Source: Asticcacaulis endophyticus
GTDB lineage: Bacteria > Pseudomonadota > Alphaproteobacteria > Caulobacterales > Caulobacteraceae
Length of the DNA: 64,000 bases
NCBI RefSeq assembly: GCF_014652575.1
Contig: NZ_BMZB01000002.1
Location: 248,001-312,000 of the forward strand
Direction: 5' to 3'
Shown here in pieces: positions 43,003-50,130 of the stretch (positions are counted from its first letter, which is position 1; each line of letters begins with the position of its first letter). The notes under the pieces were generated by a model. It worked only from the letters and a program-made list of their open reading frames with translations. It was not told where the DNA came from and did not search any database. The translations under genes and the position numbers were made by a program.

Positions 43003-43151
43003 CCTCCTCCCTACGTAGTGGGGAGGTGGCATTGAGCGTTAGCGAAATGACGGAGGGGGATAGCGCCGTAGAATTCCCCCTCCGTCTTTTTGTCGGCAAG
43101 CCTCCAAAAATCCACCTCCCCATCATCGCAAAGCGCTCGATAGGGAGGAGG
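43003..43151. repeat. Palindromic intergenic repeat, copy 2
   Basis: Same plan as 15514-15643: left end ...GGGGAGGTGG, inner arms GACGGAGGGGG (43049-43059) and CCCCCTCCGTC (43076-43086), right end CCACCTCCCC ... GGGAGGAGG. Loops and spacers differ (the right loop is longer). It fills the space between convergent tonB-receptor and flgH genes and may also end their transcripts. Confidence 0.8.
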
Positions 43152-43157
43152 TAGATA

Positions 43158-43892
43158 TTAAAACGGCGAGAAGCGTTCCATAATGGCCTGAGAGGCCGGA
43201 GCGCCCTGCATGCGGGTGATGTCGCCTCGACCGCCGTAAGAGATGCGCGCTTCAGCCAGTTGGGTATGCTTGATGGTGTTAGCCGAGGAAATATCTTCGG
43301 GACGGACAATGCCCGCGACGGTCAGTTCACGCACTTCACGGTTGGTGCGCACTTCCTGACGGCCCTGGATGATCAGGTTGCCGTTGGGCATAACGCCGGA
43401 AACCACCGCCGCGATGGTCAGTGACACTTTTTCAGAACGATTGATCGTACCGGAACCGTTTGAGGTGGTTGAGCCTTGCGAACTCAGGGCATTGGCCGGG
43501 TCATAGCCGCCCGGCAAAATCTTCCCCAGTGAGGACTCCAGGCCGAAGAAACTGCCGACCCCTGCCGAATATTCATTGTCGCGCGAGCGAGCGGTGGTGT
43601 TCTGAGTCTGGGCGGAATCGTTGATGTCGATGCTGACGGTCAGAATATCACCGACATGGCGGGCGCGCTGATCGTTAAAGAAGGTGCGCGCCCCGGCCCG
43701 CCACAGGCTGTTGGAAGACGCCGCCGGGCGCTCACCCTGCGGCACCATGATCACCTGCTGCTGAGGCACAAGCGCTGCCGGATAACCGATCGGGGCCAGT
43801 TCGGGGCCCTTGACCGCTTCGGTGACGGTTGAGCAGGCGGTAAGTGAGGCGCCTGCGAGGATGATAACGGCTAAGGCTTTGAGATTACGCAT
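43158..43892 (-). CDS. flgH: Flagellar L-ring lipoprotein
   Basis: Forms the outer-membrane L ring through which the flagellar rod passes. The 244-residue protein begins with a lipoprotein signal (lipobox LTAC), and carries the FlgH blocks SLWRAGARTFFNDQRARHVGDILTV, abbreviated as SLWR ... ARHVGDILTVSIDI, NGNLIIQGRQEVRTNREVRELTVAGIVRP (partly NLIIQGRQEV) and ISYGGRGDI near the end. Last gene of flgF-flgG-flgA-flgH on the minus strand; its start lies 9 bp after the flgA stop. Its partner flgI is not in the window. Confidence 0.95.
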   Translation of the reverse strand: MRNLKALAVIILAGASLTACSTVTEAVKGPELAPIGYPAALVPQQQVIMVPQGERPAASSNSLWRAGARTFFNDQRARHVGDILTVSIDINDSAQTQNTTARSRDNEYSAGVGSFFGLESSLGKILPGGYDPANALSSQGSTTSNGSGTINRSEKVSLTIAAVVSGVMPNGNLIIQGRQEVRTNREVRELTVAGIVRPEDISSANTIKHTQLAEARISYGGRGDITRMQGAPASQAIMERFSPF

Positions 43893-43901
43893 GATAATGA
43901 C

Positions 43902-44675
43902 CTATCTGGCGGAATAATATTGTGGATTTTGGCTGCGCATTTGTAAGGCCGCAGGGCCAGCGGCGGCGGTGCCTGGGCCGGTAATGACCGCATCGACGGT
44001 CTTTTTCGAGGTCGGGTTGAGCACCGAAATGACATCGCCCGCCGCCCCGTCTTTTTGGGCGAGGCCTGTCATCGACAGGTTGATGCCGCCGACGGCCCAG
44101 ACGACCTTGACGGACTGAGATTTCTTAACGACGACCGGGTTGGACAGGTCAGAGGCCCGCACCACAGACCCTTCGCGCAACGGATAGCGCGCGGACTTGC
44201 CGATAATATCCTGCGGTGAGACGTTCGCGCCTGCCAGATGAGCCTGAACCGGCTGATAACTAAGGTCGGACGGCTGCACCACATCGCCGGTATTGAGCGA
44301 TCGGGTGAACACTAGGGCCTCTGAGGTCTTGCCAGCGGGTGTTTTTGCCGCTGTTTTGACGGTTTGAGGGGGCGGAACGGGGGCGGAGCCATCCGCGCCT
44401 TGGGCGACGATAATCCGGCGCAGTCCCTTGGGGTTGGTCCAGTAAAAACCGTTTTGGCGGGCAATGGCCTGAACCTGAGCGGCATCCAGAACTGCGGTGG
44501 CGCCTGAGCGCACCCCCAGAACCACATCGGAGTCCCCATCAGCATAGTCAAAGACATCACCGATGGTGATGCGACCGTCGCCGTCGCTGGGGGCGGCCTT
44601 GAGCACCAGCATATTGTCGGCCATCGCACAGGTCGGTGCGCTGATAATAGCCAGGTATAACAAAAGCTTACGCAT
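43902..44675 (-). CDS. flgA: Flagellar P-ring assembly chaperone
   Basis: Periplasmic chaperone for polymerising FlgI into the P ring. The 257-residue protein has a signal peptide (ending CAMAD) and a C-terminal SAF domain: VFTRSLNTGDVVQPSDLSY, IGKSARYPLREGSVVRASDL and VKVVWAVGGINLSMTGLAQKDGAAGDVI (partial), the order expected of FlgA. The N-terminal 120 residues are less conserved, as usual in Caulobacterales. It sits between flgG (12 bp gap) and flgH. Confidence 0.92.
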   Translation of the reverse strand: MRKLLLYLAIISAPTCAMADNMLVLKAAPSDGDGRITIGDVFDYADGDSDVVLGVRSGATAVLDAAQVQAIARQNGFYWTNPKGLRRIIVAQGADGSAPVPPPQTVKTAAKTPAGKTSEALVFTRSLNTGDVVQPSDLSYQPVQAHLAGANVSPQDIIGKSARYPLREGSVVRASDLSNPVVVKKSQSVKVVWAVGGINLSMTGLAQKDGAAGDVISVLNPTSKKTVDAVITGPGTAAAGPAALQMRSQNPQYYSAR

Positions 44676-44687
44676 AATCGGTTATCC

Positions 44688-45476
44688 CTATGACCTGAGC
44701 TGGCCGGCGACCGACAGCATTTCATCGGCGGTGGTGATGACCTTGGAATTCATCTCATAGGCGCGCTGGGCGACGATCAGAGAGGTGATTTCCGACACCG
44801 CATCGACGTTGGACGCTTCGATATAGCCTTGCAGCAGGGTGCCGTATCCAACATCGCCCGGTGTGGAAATGCTGGGGGCGCCCGACGCGCCGCTTTCCAG
44901 GAACAGGTTGTCGCCCATCGCCTCAAGGCCCGCTTCGTTGAAGAAGGTGGCGATTTCAAGCTGGCCGATAATGGTCGGTTCGGTCACGCCGTCCTGCACG
45001 ACCTGCACCTGACCGGTCTTGGAGACGGCGACATCGCGGATGCCTTGGGGGACGGTGATGGCCGGTTGCACCAGATAACCGTCATCGGTGACCAGTTGTC
45101 CCTGATCATTGACGCTGAAATTCCCGGCGCGGGTATAGGCGGTCTCACCCGACGGCATCAGGATCTGGAAATAACCCTTGCCCTCGATGGCCAGATCATA
45201 GGTGCCTTCGGTGCGGGTGGGGGAACCCTGCGTCATGATGCGGTAGGTGGCCCCGGCCTTGACGCCGTTACCGATCTGGATGCCGGTGGGCACGACCGTG
45301 CCGGTTTCTGACGACTGGGCGCCCATGCGCTCGACGTTCTGGTAGAGCAGGTCCTGAAACTCGGCCCGCTGTTTCTTGAAGCCGACCGTGTTCATGTTGG
45401 CAATGTTGTTGGAGATGACTTCGACGTTCATCTGCTGGGCGGACATGCCGGTGGTGGCGGTGCGTAAAGCGCGCAT
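44688..45476 (-). CDS. flgG: Flagellar distal rod protein
   Basis: The distal rod subunit of the flagellar basal body, exported by the type III apparatus. The 262-residue protein has the N-terminal rod motif MNVEVISNNIANMNTVGFK, the central GYFQILMPSGETAYTRAGNF and the C-terminal coiled-coil VDAVSEITSLIVAQRAYEMNS, all standard for FlgG. Its length matches the family. It starts one base before the flgF stop region (1-bp gap), indicating a tight operon. Confidence 0.96.
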   Translation of the reverse strand: MRALRTATTGMSAQQMNVEVISNNIANMNTVGFKKQRAEFQDLLYQNVERMGAQSSETGTVVPTGIQIGNGVKAGATYRIMTQGSPTRTEGTYDLAIEGKGYFQILMPSGETAYTRAGNFSVNDQGQLVTDDGYLVQPAITVPQGIRDVAVSKTGQVQVVQDGVTEPTIIGQLEIATFFNEAGLEAMGDNLFLESGASGAPSISTPGDVGYGTLLQGYIEASNVDAVSEITSLIVAQRAYEMNSKVITTADEMLSVAGQLRS

Positions 45477-45477
45477 A

Positions 45478-46230
45478 TTATGCTACCTTTCCTAAGCGCT
45501 CGACGGCGCTGCGGTTAAGTTCCTGATTTTGATCGATAAGACGCGCCAGTGAGGCGTATGTGCGGTTGATTTCGACCAGTTTGGTGATTTCCATCACCGA
45601 ATTGACGTTGGACGATTCCAGCATGCCCTGACGCACCACAGATTCAGTGATGGGGGTGGCGGCCTGCGGGTTACCCAGGCGGTAGCTGGTGTCACCGGCT
45701 TTTTCGAGATCGCTTAAGGTCGCGATGCGCACGACGCCAATCTTACCTACCCGCAGGGCCCCATCGGGCGTGCGCTGGGAGACAATGCCGTCAGCCGAAA
45801 TCGACGGCTCACCATATTGCGGATCAAGGCGGATTTCCGCCCCGCCTTCGCCCTGCACCGACAGGCCGTTTTGCGTCACCAGAATCCCTTGCGGGTTCAC
45901 GGTAAAGGCCCCGTTGCGGGTATAGAGCGGGCCGTCGGCACCGTTAATCGCAAAGAAGGTGTTCTCACCGTCCAGCGCCATGTCATAGGGTGACCCGGTC
46001 TGAGTAAAGGTGCCTTGGGAAAAGTCGCGGCCCACGCCCTTATCATAGGCGAAATTGGCGGGGCTGCGGATCGGGTCGTTAAAGGCCGGACGACCGGGCT
46101 CAGTTTCGACCAGTAATTGCTCGAACTTATAGCCATTGGTGTTCATGTTGGCGATGTTGTTGGCCGTGATGTCCAGTTCACGCCGCAGCGTCAGTTGACG
46201 GGACAGGGCGATGTAGCTCGCATTATCCAT
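45478..46230 (-). CDS. flgF: Flagellar proximal rod protein
   Basis: Proximal rod subunit. From ATG 46230 it is 250 residues: N-terminal ELDITANNIANMNTNGYK, central GENTFFAINGADGPLYTRNGAF, and C-terminal SNVNSVMEITKLVEINRTY. The ATG has GGAG nine bases upstream; a further in-frame codon upstream lacks such a site and would add residues absent from the family. First gene of its operon. A sigma-54 promoter at 46301-46316 lies about 70 bases before the start, and CtrA/FlbD-like sites further up, as in Caulobacter, where flgF belongs to the late sigma-54 class. Confidence 0.95.
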   Translation of the reverse strand: MDNASYIALSRQLTLRRELDITANNIANMNTNGYKFEQLLVETEPGRPAFNDPIRSPANFAYDKGVGRDFSQGTFTQTGSPYDMALDGENTFFAINGADGPLYTRNGAFTVNPQGILVTQNGLSVQGEGGAEIRLDPQYGEPSISADGIVSQRTPDGALRVGKIGVVRIATLSDLEKAGDTSYRLGNPQAATPITESVVRQGMLESSNVNSVMEITKLVEINRTYASLARLIDQNQELNRSAVERLGKVA

Positions 46231-46300
46231 GTATGACGCTCCTCTGACCAACTAAGTAATAAACCGTTAACCATAAATCCACGGCGGTTTCTTATCCGTG

Positions 46301-46316
46301 TGCAATCGCTGTGCCA
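46301..46316 (-). promoter_or_regulatory. Sigma-54 promoter of the flgF operon
   Basis: Minus strand TGGCACAGCGATTGCA matches the -24/-12 consensus TGGCAC-N5-TTGCA at every conserved base. The distance to flgF (about 60 bases from the expected start of transcription) is right. Confidence 0.92.
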
Positions 46317-46319
46317 AAG

Positions 46320-46327
46320 ATGGTTAA
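46320..46327 (-). promoter_or_regulatory. CtrA half-site TTAACCAT (minus strand)
   Basis: Exact TTAACCAT on the minus strand, just upstream of the sigma-54 -24 element. Two more exact copies lie on the plus strand at 46267-46274 and 46470-46477. Three copies in 356 bp point to CtrA-like control of the divergent flgF and fliL operons. Confidence 0.55.
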
Positions 46328-46424
46328 CGGGCGTGGATTTTCGCGAAACCCTTAAAATACATGTGTTTGCGAAGGGTTGTGGATTCGTATCGCGAATCTG
46401 GTCATGGTCGCAAACGGGTGTATG

Positions 46425-46445
46425 TGCGGCAAAAAATGCCGTGCG
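46425..46445. promoter_or_regulatory. Candidate ftr (FlbD) enhancer
   Basis: TGCGGCAAAAAATGCCGTGCG contains the inverted repeat CGGCA...TGCCG and resembles the Caulobacter ftr element (CGGC-AA...GCCG). It lies about 110-125 bp upstream of the sigma-54 promoter, the usual enhancer distance. Assignment is by resemblance from memory. Confidence 0.45.
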
Positions 46446-46469
46446 TAGGGCCGTCATCCAAACGGATCG

Positions 46470-46477
46470 TTAACCAT
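46470..46477 (+). promoter_or_regulatory. CtrA half-site TTAACCAT, fliL side
   Basis: Exact TTAACCAT about 110 bp before fliL. Nearby at 46504-46518 TTAA-N7-TTTG is an imperfect full site. In Caulobacter fliL is an early (class II) gene activated by CtrA. Confidence 0.55.
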
Positions 46478-46586
46478 GTTTGGTCATGATCGGTTTACGA
46501 GGGTTAAGGTAAGGTTTGTTAATCAATCCGCAACCGCCCCTTGATGAGTGTTTTGTGTGCGGGTCGGATTGGGATTTAAGGCAAGT

Positions 46587-47261
46587 ATGGCCAAGGGTAA
46601 GGATAAAAAACCAAAAGACGCAGACGCGCCGCCGGTTGATGGCGAAGCTGCGGCGGATGGCGAAGGTGTGCCCAAGAAAAAAGGCCCGCCGATACTGATT
46701 ATTGCGATTGCGGCCGGTGTTTTGCTGCTCGGTGGTGGCGGGGCTGCGGCCTATTTCCTTCTACTGGCCCCCAAGCCTGCGGCTGAGGCCGGTGAGCATG
46801 GTAAGGCCGAAGAGGGTCACGGCAAGGAAGACAAGAAAGACGCCAAAAAAGACGACGGCCACGGCAAGAAAAAAGAAGAAAAAGGTGGTCACGGAGGCGG
46901 CGCTGAGGCTGAGGTCGATCCGTCAAAGCAGCCGGTGATCACCGAAGGGCCGAACGGTGTTACCTATTATACCCTGCCGCCGCTGATTTCGAATATTCAG
47001 TCGGCGGGTGGGCGGGCCTCCTACCTTAAGCTTAAGCTGACCTTTGAAGTGGCCGATCATGAAACGGTTGAGGCTCTGGGGCCCAACATGCCGCGGATTC
47101 AGGATGTCCTTCAATCCTTCCTGCGCGAGTTGCGCCCGGAAGACATGGCCGGGTCGCAGGGCAATTATCAGTTGCGCTTGGAAATCCTGCGCCGGGTCAA
47201 TCTGGTTATGGCGCCCCACAAGGTCAATGCCGTACTGATCGAAGAAATGCTGATCACATGA
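46587..47261 (+). CDS. fliL: Flagellar basal-body protein controlling motor function
   Basis: Single-pass inner-membrane protein that surrounds the stator at the flagellar motor. From ATG 46587 (AAGG upstream) it is 224 residues: basic cytoplasmic N-terminus, helix ILIIAIAAGVLLLGGGGAAAYFLL, a long charged His/Lys/Gly-rich linker (about 65-115, longer than usual), then the FliL domain (YYTLPPLISNIQSAGGRASYLKLKLTF, partial; VLQSFLRELRPEDMAGSQG). Divergent from flgF, followed by fliM. The low-complexity linker, with repeated KKDDGHGKKKEE-type segments, is the notable difference. Confidence 0.93.
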   Translation: MAKGKDKKPKDADAPPVDGEAAADGEGVPKKKGPPILIIAIAAGVLLLGGGGAAAYFLLLAPKPAAEAGEHGKAEEGHGKEDKKDAKKDDGHGKKKEEKGGHGGGAEAEVDPSKQPVITEGPNGVTYYTLPPLISNIQSAGGRASYLKLKLTFEVADHETVEALGPNMPRIQDVLQSFLRELRPEDMAGSQGNYQLRLEILRRVNLVMAPHKVNAVLIEEMLIT

Positions 47262-47337
47262 TGTATAAGCTTTGCGCGCATCGCAATTCATTGATTTTTG
47301 GCCCGAAAACCGCGTCACATTTTTTTGGATGCGCTAA

Positions 47338-48510
47338 ATGACGGGCGAAGTCGATCAGGAAGCCATGATGGCCCAATGGGAGGCCGAACTGGCCGCCGAG
47401 GCGGAAGCCGCGACGGGTGGTGGCGGTGGTGGCGGCAATGGCAACGATCTGGCGGCCGAATGGGAAGCCATGGTCGGCGGTGGCAGCGGTGGCGGCGACC
47501 GGATGAATGTGCCCGCAGGGGCCGAACGCATCCTTAATCAGGACGAAATCGACAGCCTGCTGGGCTTTGATCTGTCCGACGAAGACTATAACGAACGCTC
47601 CGGCATCCGGGCCATTATCAACTCGGCCATGGTGTCCTATGAGCGCCTGCCGATGTTGGAGATCGTCTTTGACCGTCTGGTGCGGTTGATGACGACCTCT
47701 TTGCGTAACTTCACCTCTGATAACGTCGAAGTCTCGCTCGATAATATCTCCTCGATCCGGTTTGGGGATTATCTCAACTCGATCCCGTTGCCCGCGATTC
47801 TGGCGGTATTCCGGGCCGAAGAGCTTGATAATTACGGTCTGCTGACGGTTGATTCCAACCTGATCTATTCGATCGTCGATGTGTTGCTGGGCGGGCGGCG
47901 CGGTACGGCAGCGCTGCGTATCGAAGGCCGGCCCTATACCACCATTGAGCGCGTGCTGGTGCAGCGGATGGTTGAGGTCATTCTGGCCGATGCTAAGGCG
48001 GCGTTTGAGCCCCTGACTCCGGTCAGTTTCAACCTTGACCGCCTTGAGACCAATCCGCGCTTTGCGGCCATTGCGCGTCCGGCTAATGCGGCCATCCTTG
48101 TCAAGTTGCGCATCGATATGGAAGACCGCGGCGGGCGGGTTGAACTGCTGCTGCCCTATGCCACGCTGGAACCGATCCGTAAGATGCTGCTGCAGCAGTT
48201 CATGGGCGAAAAGTTCGGTCGCGACAACATCTGGGAAAGCCACCTGGCGACTGAGCTTTGGACCACCCAGATGGAGGTGCGCGCCGTTCTGGATGAACAG
48301 CAGGTGCCGCTCAGCAAGGTGCTGAACCTCAAGGTCGGCGAAACCCTTATGTTGAACGCGAACGCCGAATCGCCGGTGCAGTTACGCTGCGGCACCATTC
48401 CGCTGACCCATGGCTATATGGGGCGTAAGGGCCACAGCATCGCCGTGCGGGTCGAGGCACCGCTGACGGTGTCCACCAAGCGTCGCCTGACGCAAACCAA
48501 AAAGAAGTAG
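47338..48510 (+). CDS. fliM: Flagellar motor switch protein
   Basis: C-ring switch protein that binds CheY-P. The 390-residue protein has an acidic/Gly-rich start with a glycine run, then the EIDSLLGF motif (ILNQDEIDSLLGF), the central CheC-like domain (SIRFGDYLNSIPLP, YSIVDVLLGGRR) and a C-terminal SpoA domain (EVRAVLDEQQVPLSKVLNLKVGETL, partial). The CheY-binding EIDSLL lies about 65 residues in, because of the N-terminal glycine-rich insert, whereas it is at the extreme N-terminus in E. coli. 76 bp after fliL, same operon. Confidence 0.95.
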   Translation: MTGEVDQEAMMAQWEAELAAEAEAATGGGGGGGNGNDLAAEWEAMVGGGSGGGDRMNVPAGAERILNQDEIDSLLGFDLSDEDYNERSGIRAIINSAMVSYERLPMLEIVFDRLVRLMTTSLRNFTSDNVEVSLDNISSIRFGDYLNSIPLPAILAVFRAEELDNYGLLTVDSNLIYSIVDVLLGGRRGTAALRIEGRPYTTIERVLVQRMVEVILADAKAAFEPLTPVSFNLDRLETNPRFAAIARPANAAILVKLRIDMEDRGGRVELLLPYATLEPIRKMLLQQFMGEKFGRDNIWESHLATELWTTQMEVRAVLDEQQVPLSKVLNLKVGETLMLNANAESPVQLRCGTIPLTHGYMGRKGHSIAVRVEAPLTVSTKRRLTQTKKK

Positions 48511-48523
48511 GGGGCCTTAACCC

Positions 48524-49261
48524 ATGTCCTATGCGGGCATTGTCATGGATGTCGTACTGATGGCGCTGCTGATTGCGGCGCTGATGTTCGGCGTGCGTCT
48601 GGACAAGCGCCTCAAGGGGTTGCGGGCGGCCCATGACAGTTTTGCCCGCGCCGTGGCCGACCTCGATCAGGCGGCGATCAAGGCCCATTCGGCGCTGCGC
48701 GAACTGCACAGTGGCACGGATGAGTCGCAGGAACTGCTGCATGGTCGGATTCTGGTGGCGCGTGACCTGCTGGCGAAGCTTGAGAGCCAGATCGCCCGCG
48801 CCGAAAAGGCCGAACGCGATATTGGCCATCATGTCGAGAGCGCGAAAGCGCTTAAGTCTGACGCTCAGTCAGCGCGGCTGAGTAGCGTGCCCCTGGTGGC
48901 GATCAAGCCTGAGCCGGAACCGCCGCCCGCTCAGGTGCCGGATCAATCCGTCACCAAACCTGCCGATAATCGCCGCTTCGGGGCTTTGCGCGCCGAGCGG
49001 CCCTCTCCGTTTAAAGAGGGGCCGTTTAAAGAGGAACCGAAGACCTCTGCAAAGCCGAAGCTGACCCGGCCCTCGGATGACGAGGGGGTGCCGCACATAT
49101 CCGAAAATGTACTGGCGTCGCTCAACGACATGCTGCGATCCTTTGAAGTCCCCAAACCCGACGCGAAAAACCGTGATGACGATCTGTTTGATACGCCGTC
49201 TGAGCCGCCCTTAGACCTTCCCGCCCGCCGCCGTCGCCGCTTTGACCAAAGATTTGAATAG
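48524..49261 (+). CDS. DUF6468 flagellar-cluster membrane protein
   Basis: A 245-residue protein starting with one membrane helix (IVMDVVLMALLIAALMFGVRL), then a coiled-coil region (DQAAIKAHSALRELHSG ... LLAKLESQIARAEKAERD) and a long Pro-rich disordered tail. The first 100 residues fit the DUF6468 family, which occurs in alphaproteobacterial flagellar clusters between fliM and motE, as here. Function unknown; a structural role near the motor is inferred from position. ATG 48524, 13 bp after fliM. Confidence in family is moderate. Confidence 0.75.
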   Translation: MSYAGIVMDVVLMALLIAALMFGVRLDKRLKGLRAAHDSFARAVADLDQAAIKAHSALRELHSGTDESQELLHGRILVARDLLAKLESQIARAEKAERDIGHHVESAKALKSDAQSARLSSVPLVAIKPEPEPPPAQVPDQSVTKPADNRRFGALRAERPSPFKEGPFKEEPKTSAKPKLTRPSDDEGVPHISENVLASLNDMLRSFEVPKPDAKNRDDDLFDTPSEPPLDLPARRRRRFDQRFE

Positions 49262-49277
49262 TGAGATTTGAGTAGCC

Positions 49278-50108
49278 ATGGCTAATCTGCCCCGTTTCCT
49301 GCCGCTCGTGTTCGTCGCCATTGGCGGCGTTCTGGCCATGAAGGCGGTATCGTCTGTCGATTCCCTGCCGGACATGCTGAAATCGGCGCGCGTGGCCTTT
49401 GCCGAAGAGGCGGCCCCGGCGGAGAAAAAACCAACCAAACCTGCGGCCAAAACGCCTGAGGCTAAAACCGCCGAGGCAAAAGGTGCGGACGCGGCAACGG
49501 CAACGGCTGAGGCCCCTAATGCCATGAGCGTGATGGATATGGCCACACCGGCGGCCACCGTCGCCCCGGCACCGGTCTGTGCCACCTCGATCAATGATCT
49601 GGCCAAGCAAGCCGGTATGTCGCCGTCTGAGCTTCAGGTGCTGCAATCGCTGGGCGCCCGCCGTACCCAACTGGATGCGCGCGAAAAGCAGGTCGCCTCA
49701 CAGGAAGCCCTCATTCAGGCCGCGGATGCCAAGCTTGATGGCCGCATCAAGCAGATGGAAGCCCTCAAAGGCCAAATTCAGGCCCTGCTCGATCAGGCCA
49801 ATAAGGGCGCGGACGACGACACTGCCCGCATGATCAAGGTCTATGAAGCCATGAAGCCCAAGGATGCGGCGCGTGTGCTGGAAACCATGCGCGATGATGT
49901 CCGCCTGCCGATCGCGGCCAAGATGAAGGAGCGCAGTCTGGCCGCCGTACTGGCCCAGATGACCCCGAATGGGGCCAAGGAACTGACCGAAAAACTGGCC
50001 ATGCGCATGAAACAAAGCGAAGACATTCAATCTAAACTTAACCAGATGGCCGCTAAACCGGCCACCCCGCCGCAAACCCAACCAAGTCAAACTCAGGCCA
50101 GAAAGTAA
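49278..50108 (+). CDS. motE: MotE-like flagellar motility chaperone (MgtE N-domain type)
   Basis: A 276-residue periplasmic protein: signal/anchor helix (FLPLVFVAIGGVLAMKA), Ala/Pro/Lys-rich linker, a coiled coil (ARRTQLDAREKQVASQEALI) and a domain resembling the MgtE N-terminal helical repeat (MIKVYEAMKPKDAARVLETM; AAVLAQMTPNGAKELTEKL). In alphaproteobacteria such proteins (COG3334/MotE) fold or stabilise MotC and are needed for motor rotation. It is 16 bp after the DUF6468 gene, same operon. ATG 49278. Confidence 0.82.
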   Translation: MANLPRFLPLVFVAIGGVLAMKAVSSVDSLPDMLKSARVAFAEEAAPAEKKPTKPAAKTPEAKTAEAKGADAATATAEAPNAMSVMDMATPAATVAPAPVCATSINDLAKQAGMSPSELQVLQSLGARRTQLDAREKQVASQEALIQAADAKLDGRIKQMEALKGQIQALLDQANKGADDDTARMIKVYEAMKPKDAARVLETMRDDVRLPIAAKMKERSLAAVLAQMTPNGAKELTEKLAMRMKQSEDIQSKLNQMAAKPATPPQTQPSQTQARK

Positions 50109-50130
50109 CCCTTAGCGCGTGTTGACTACC

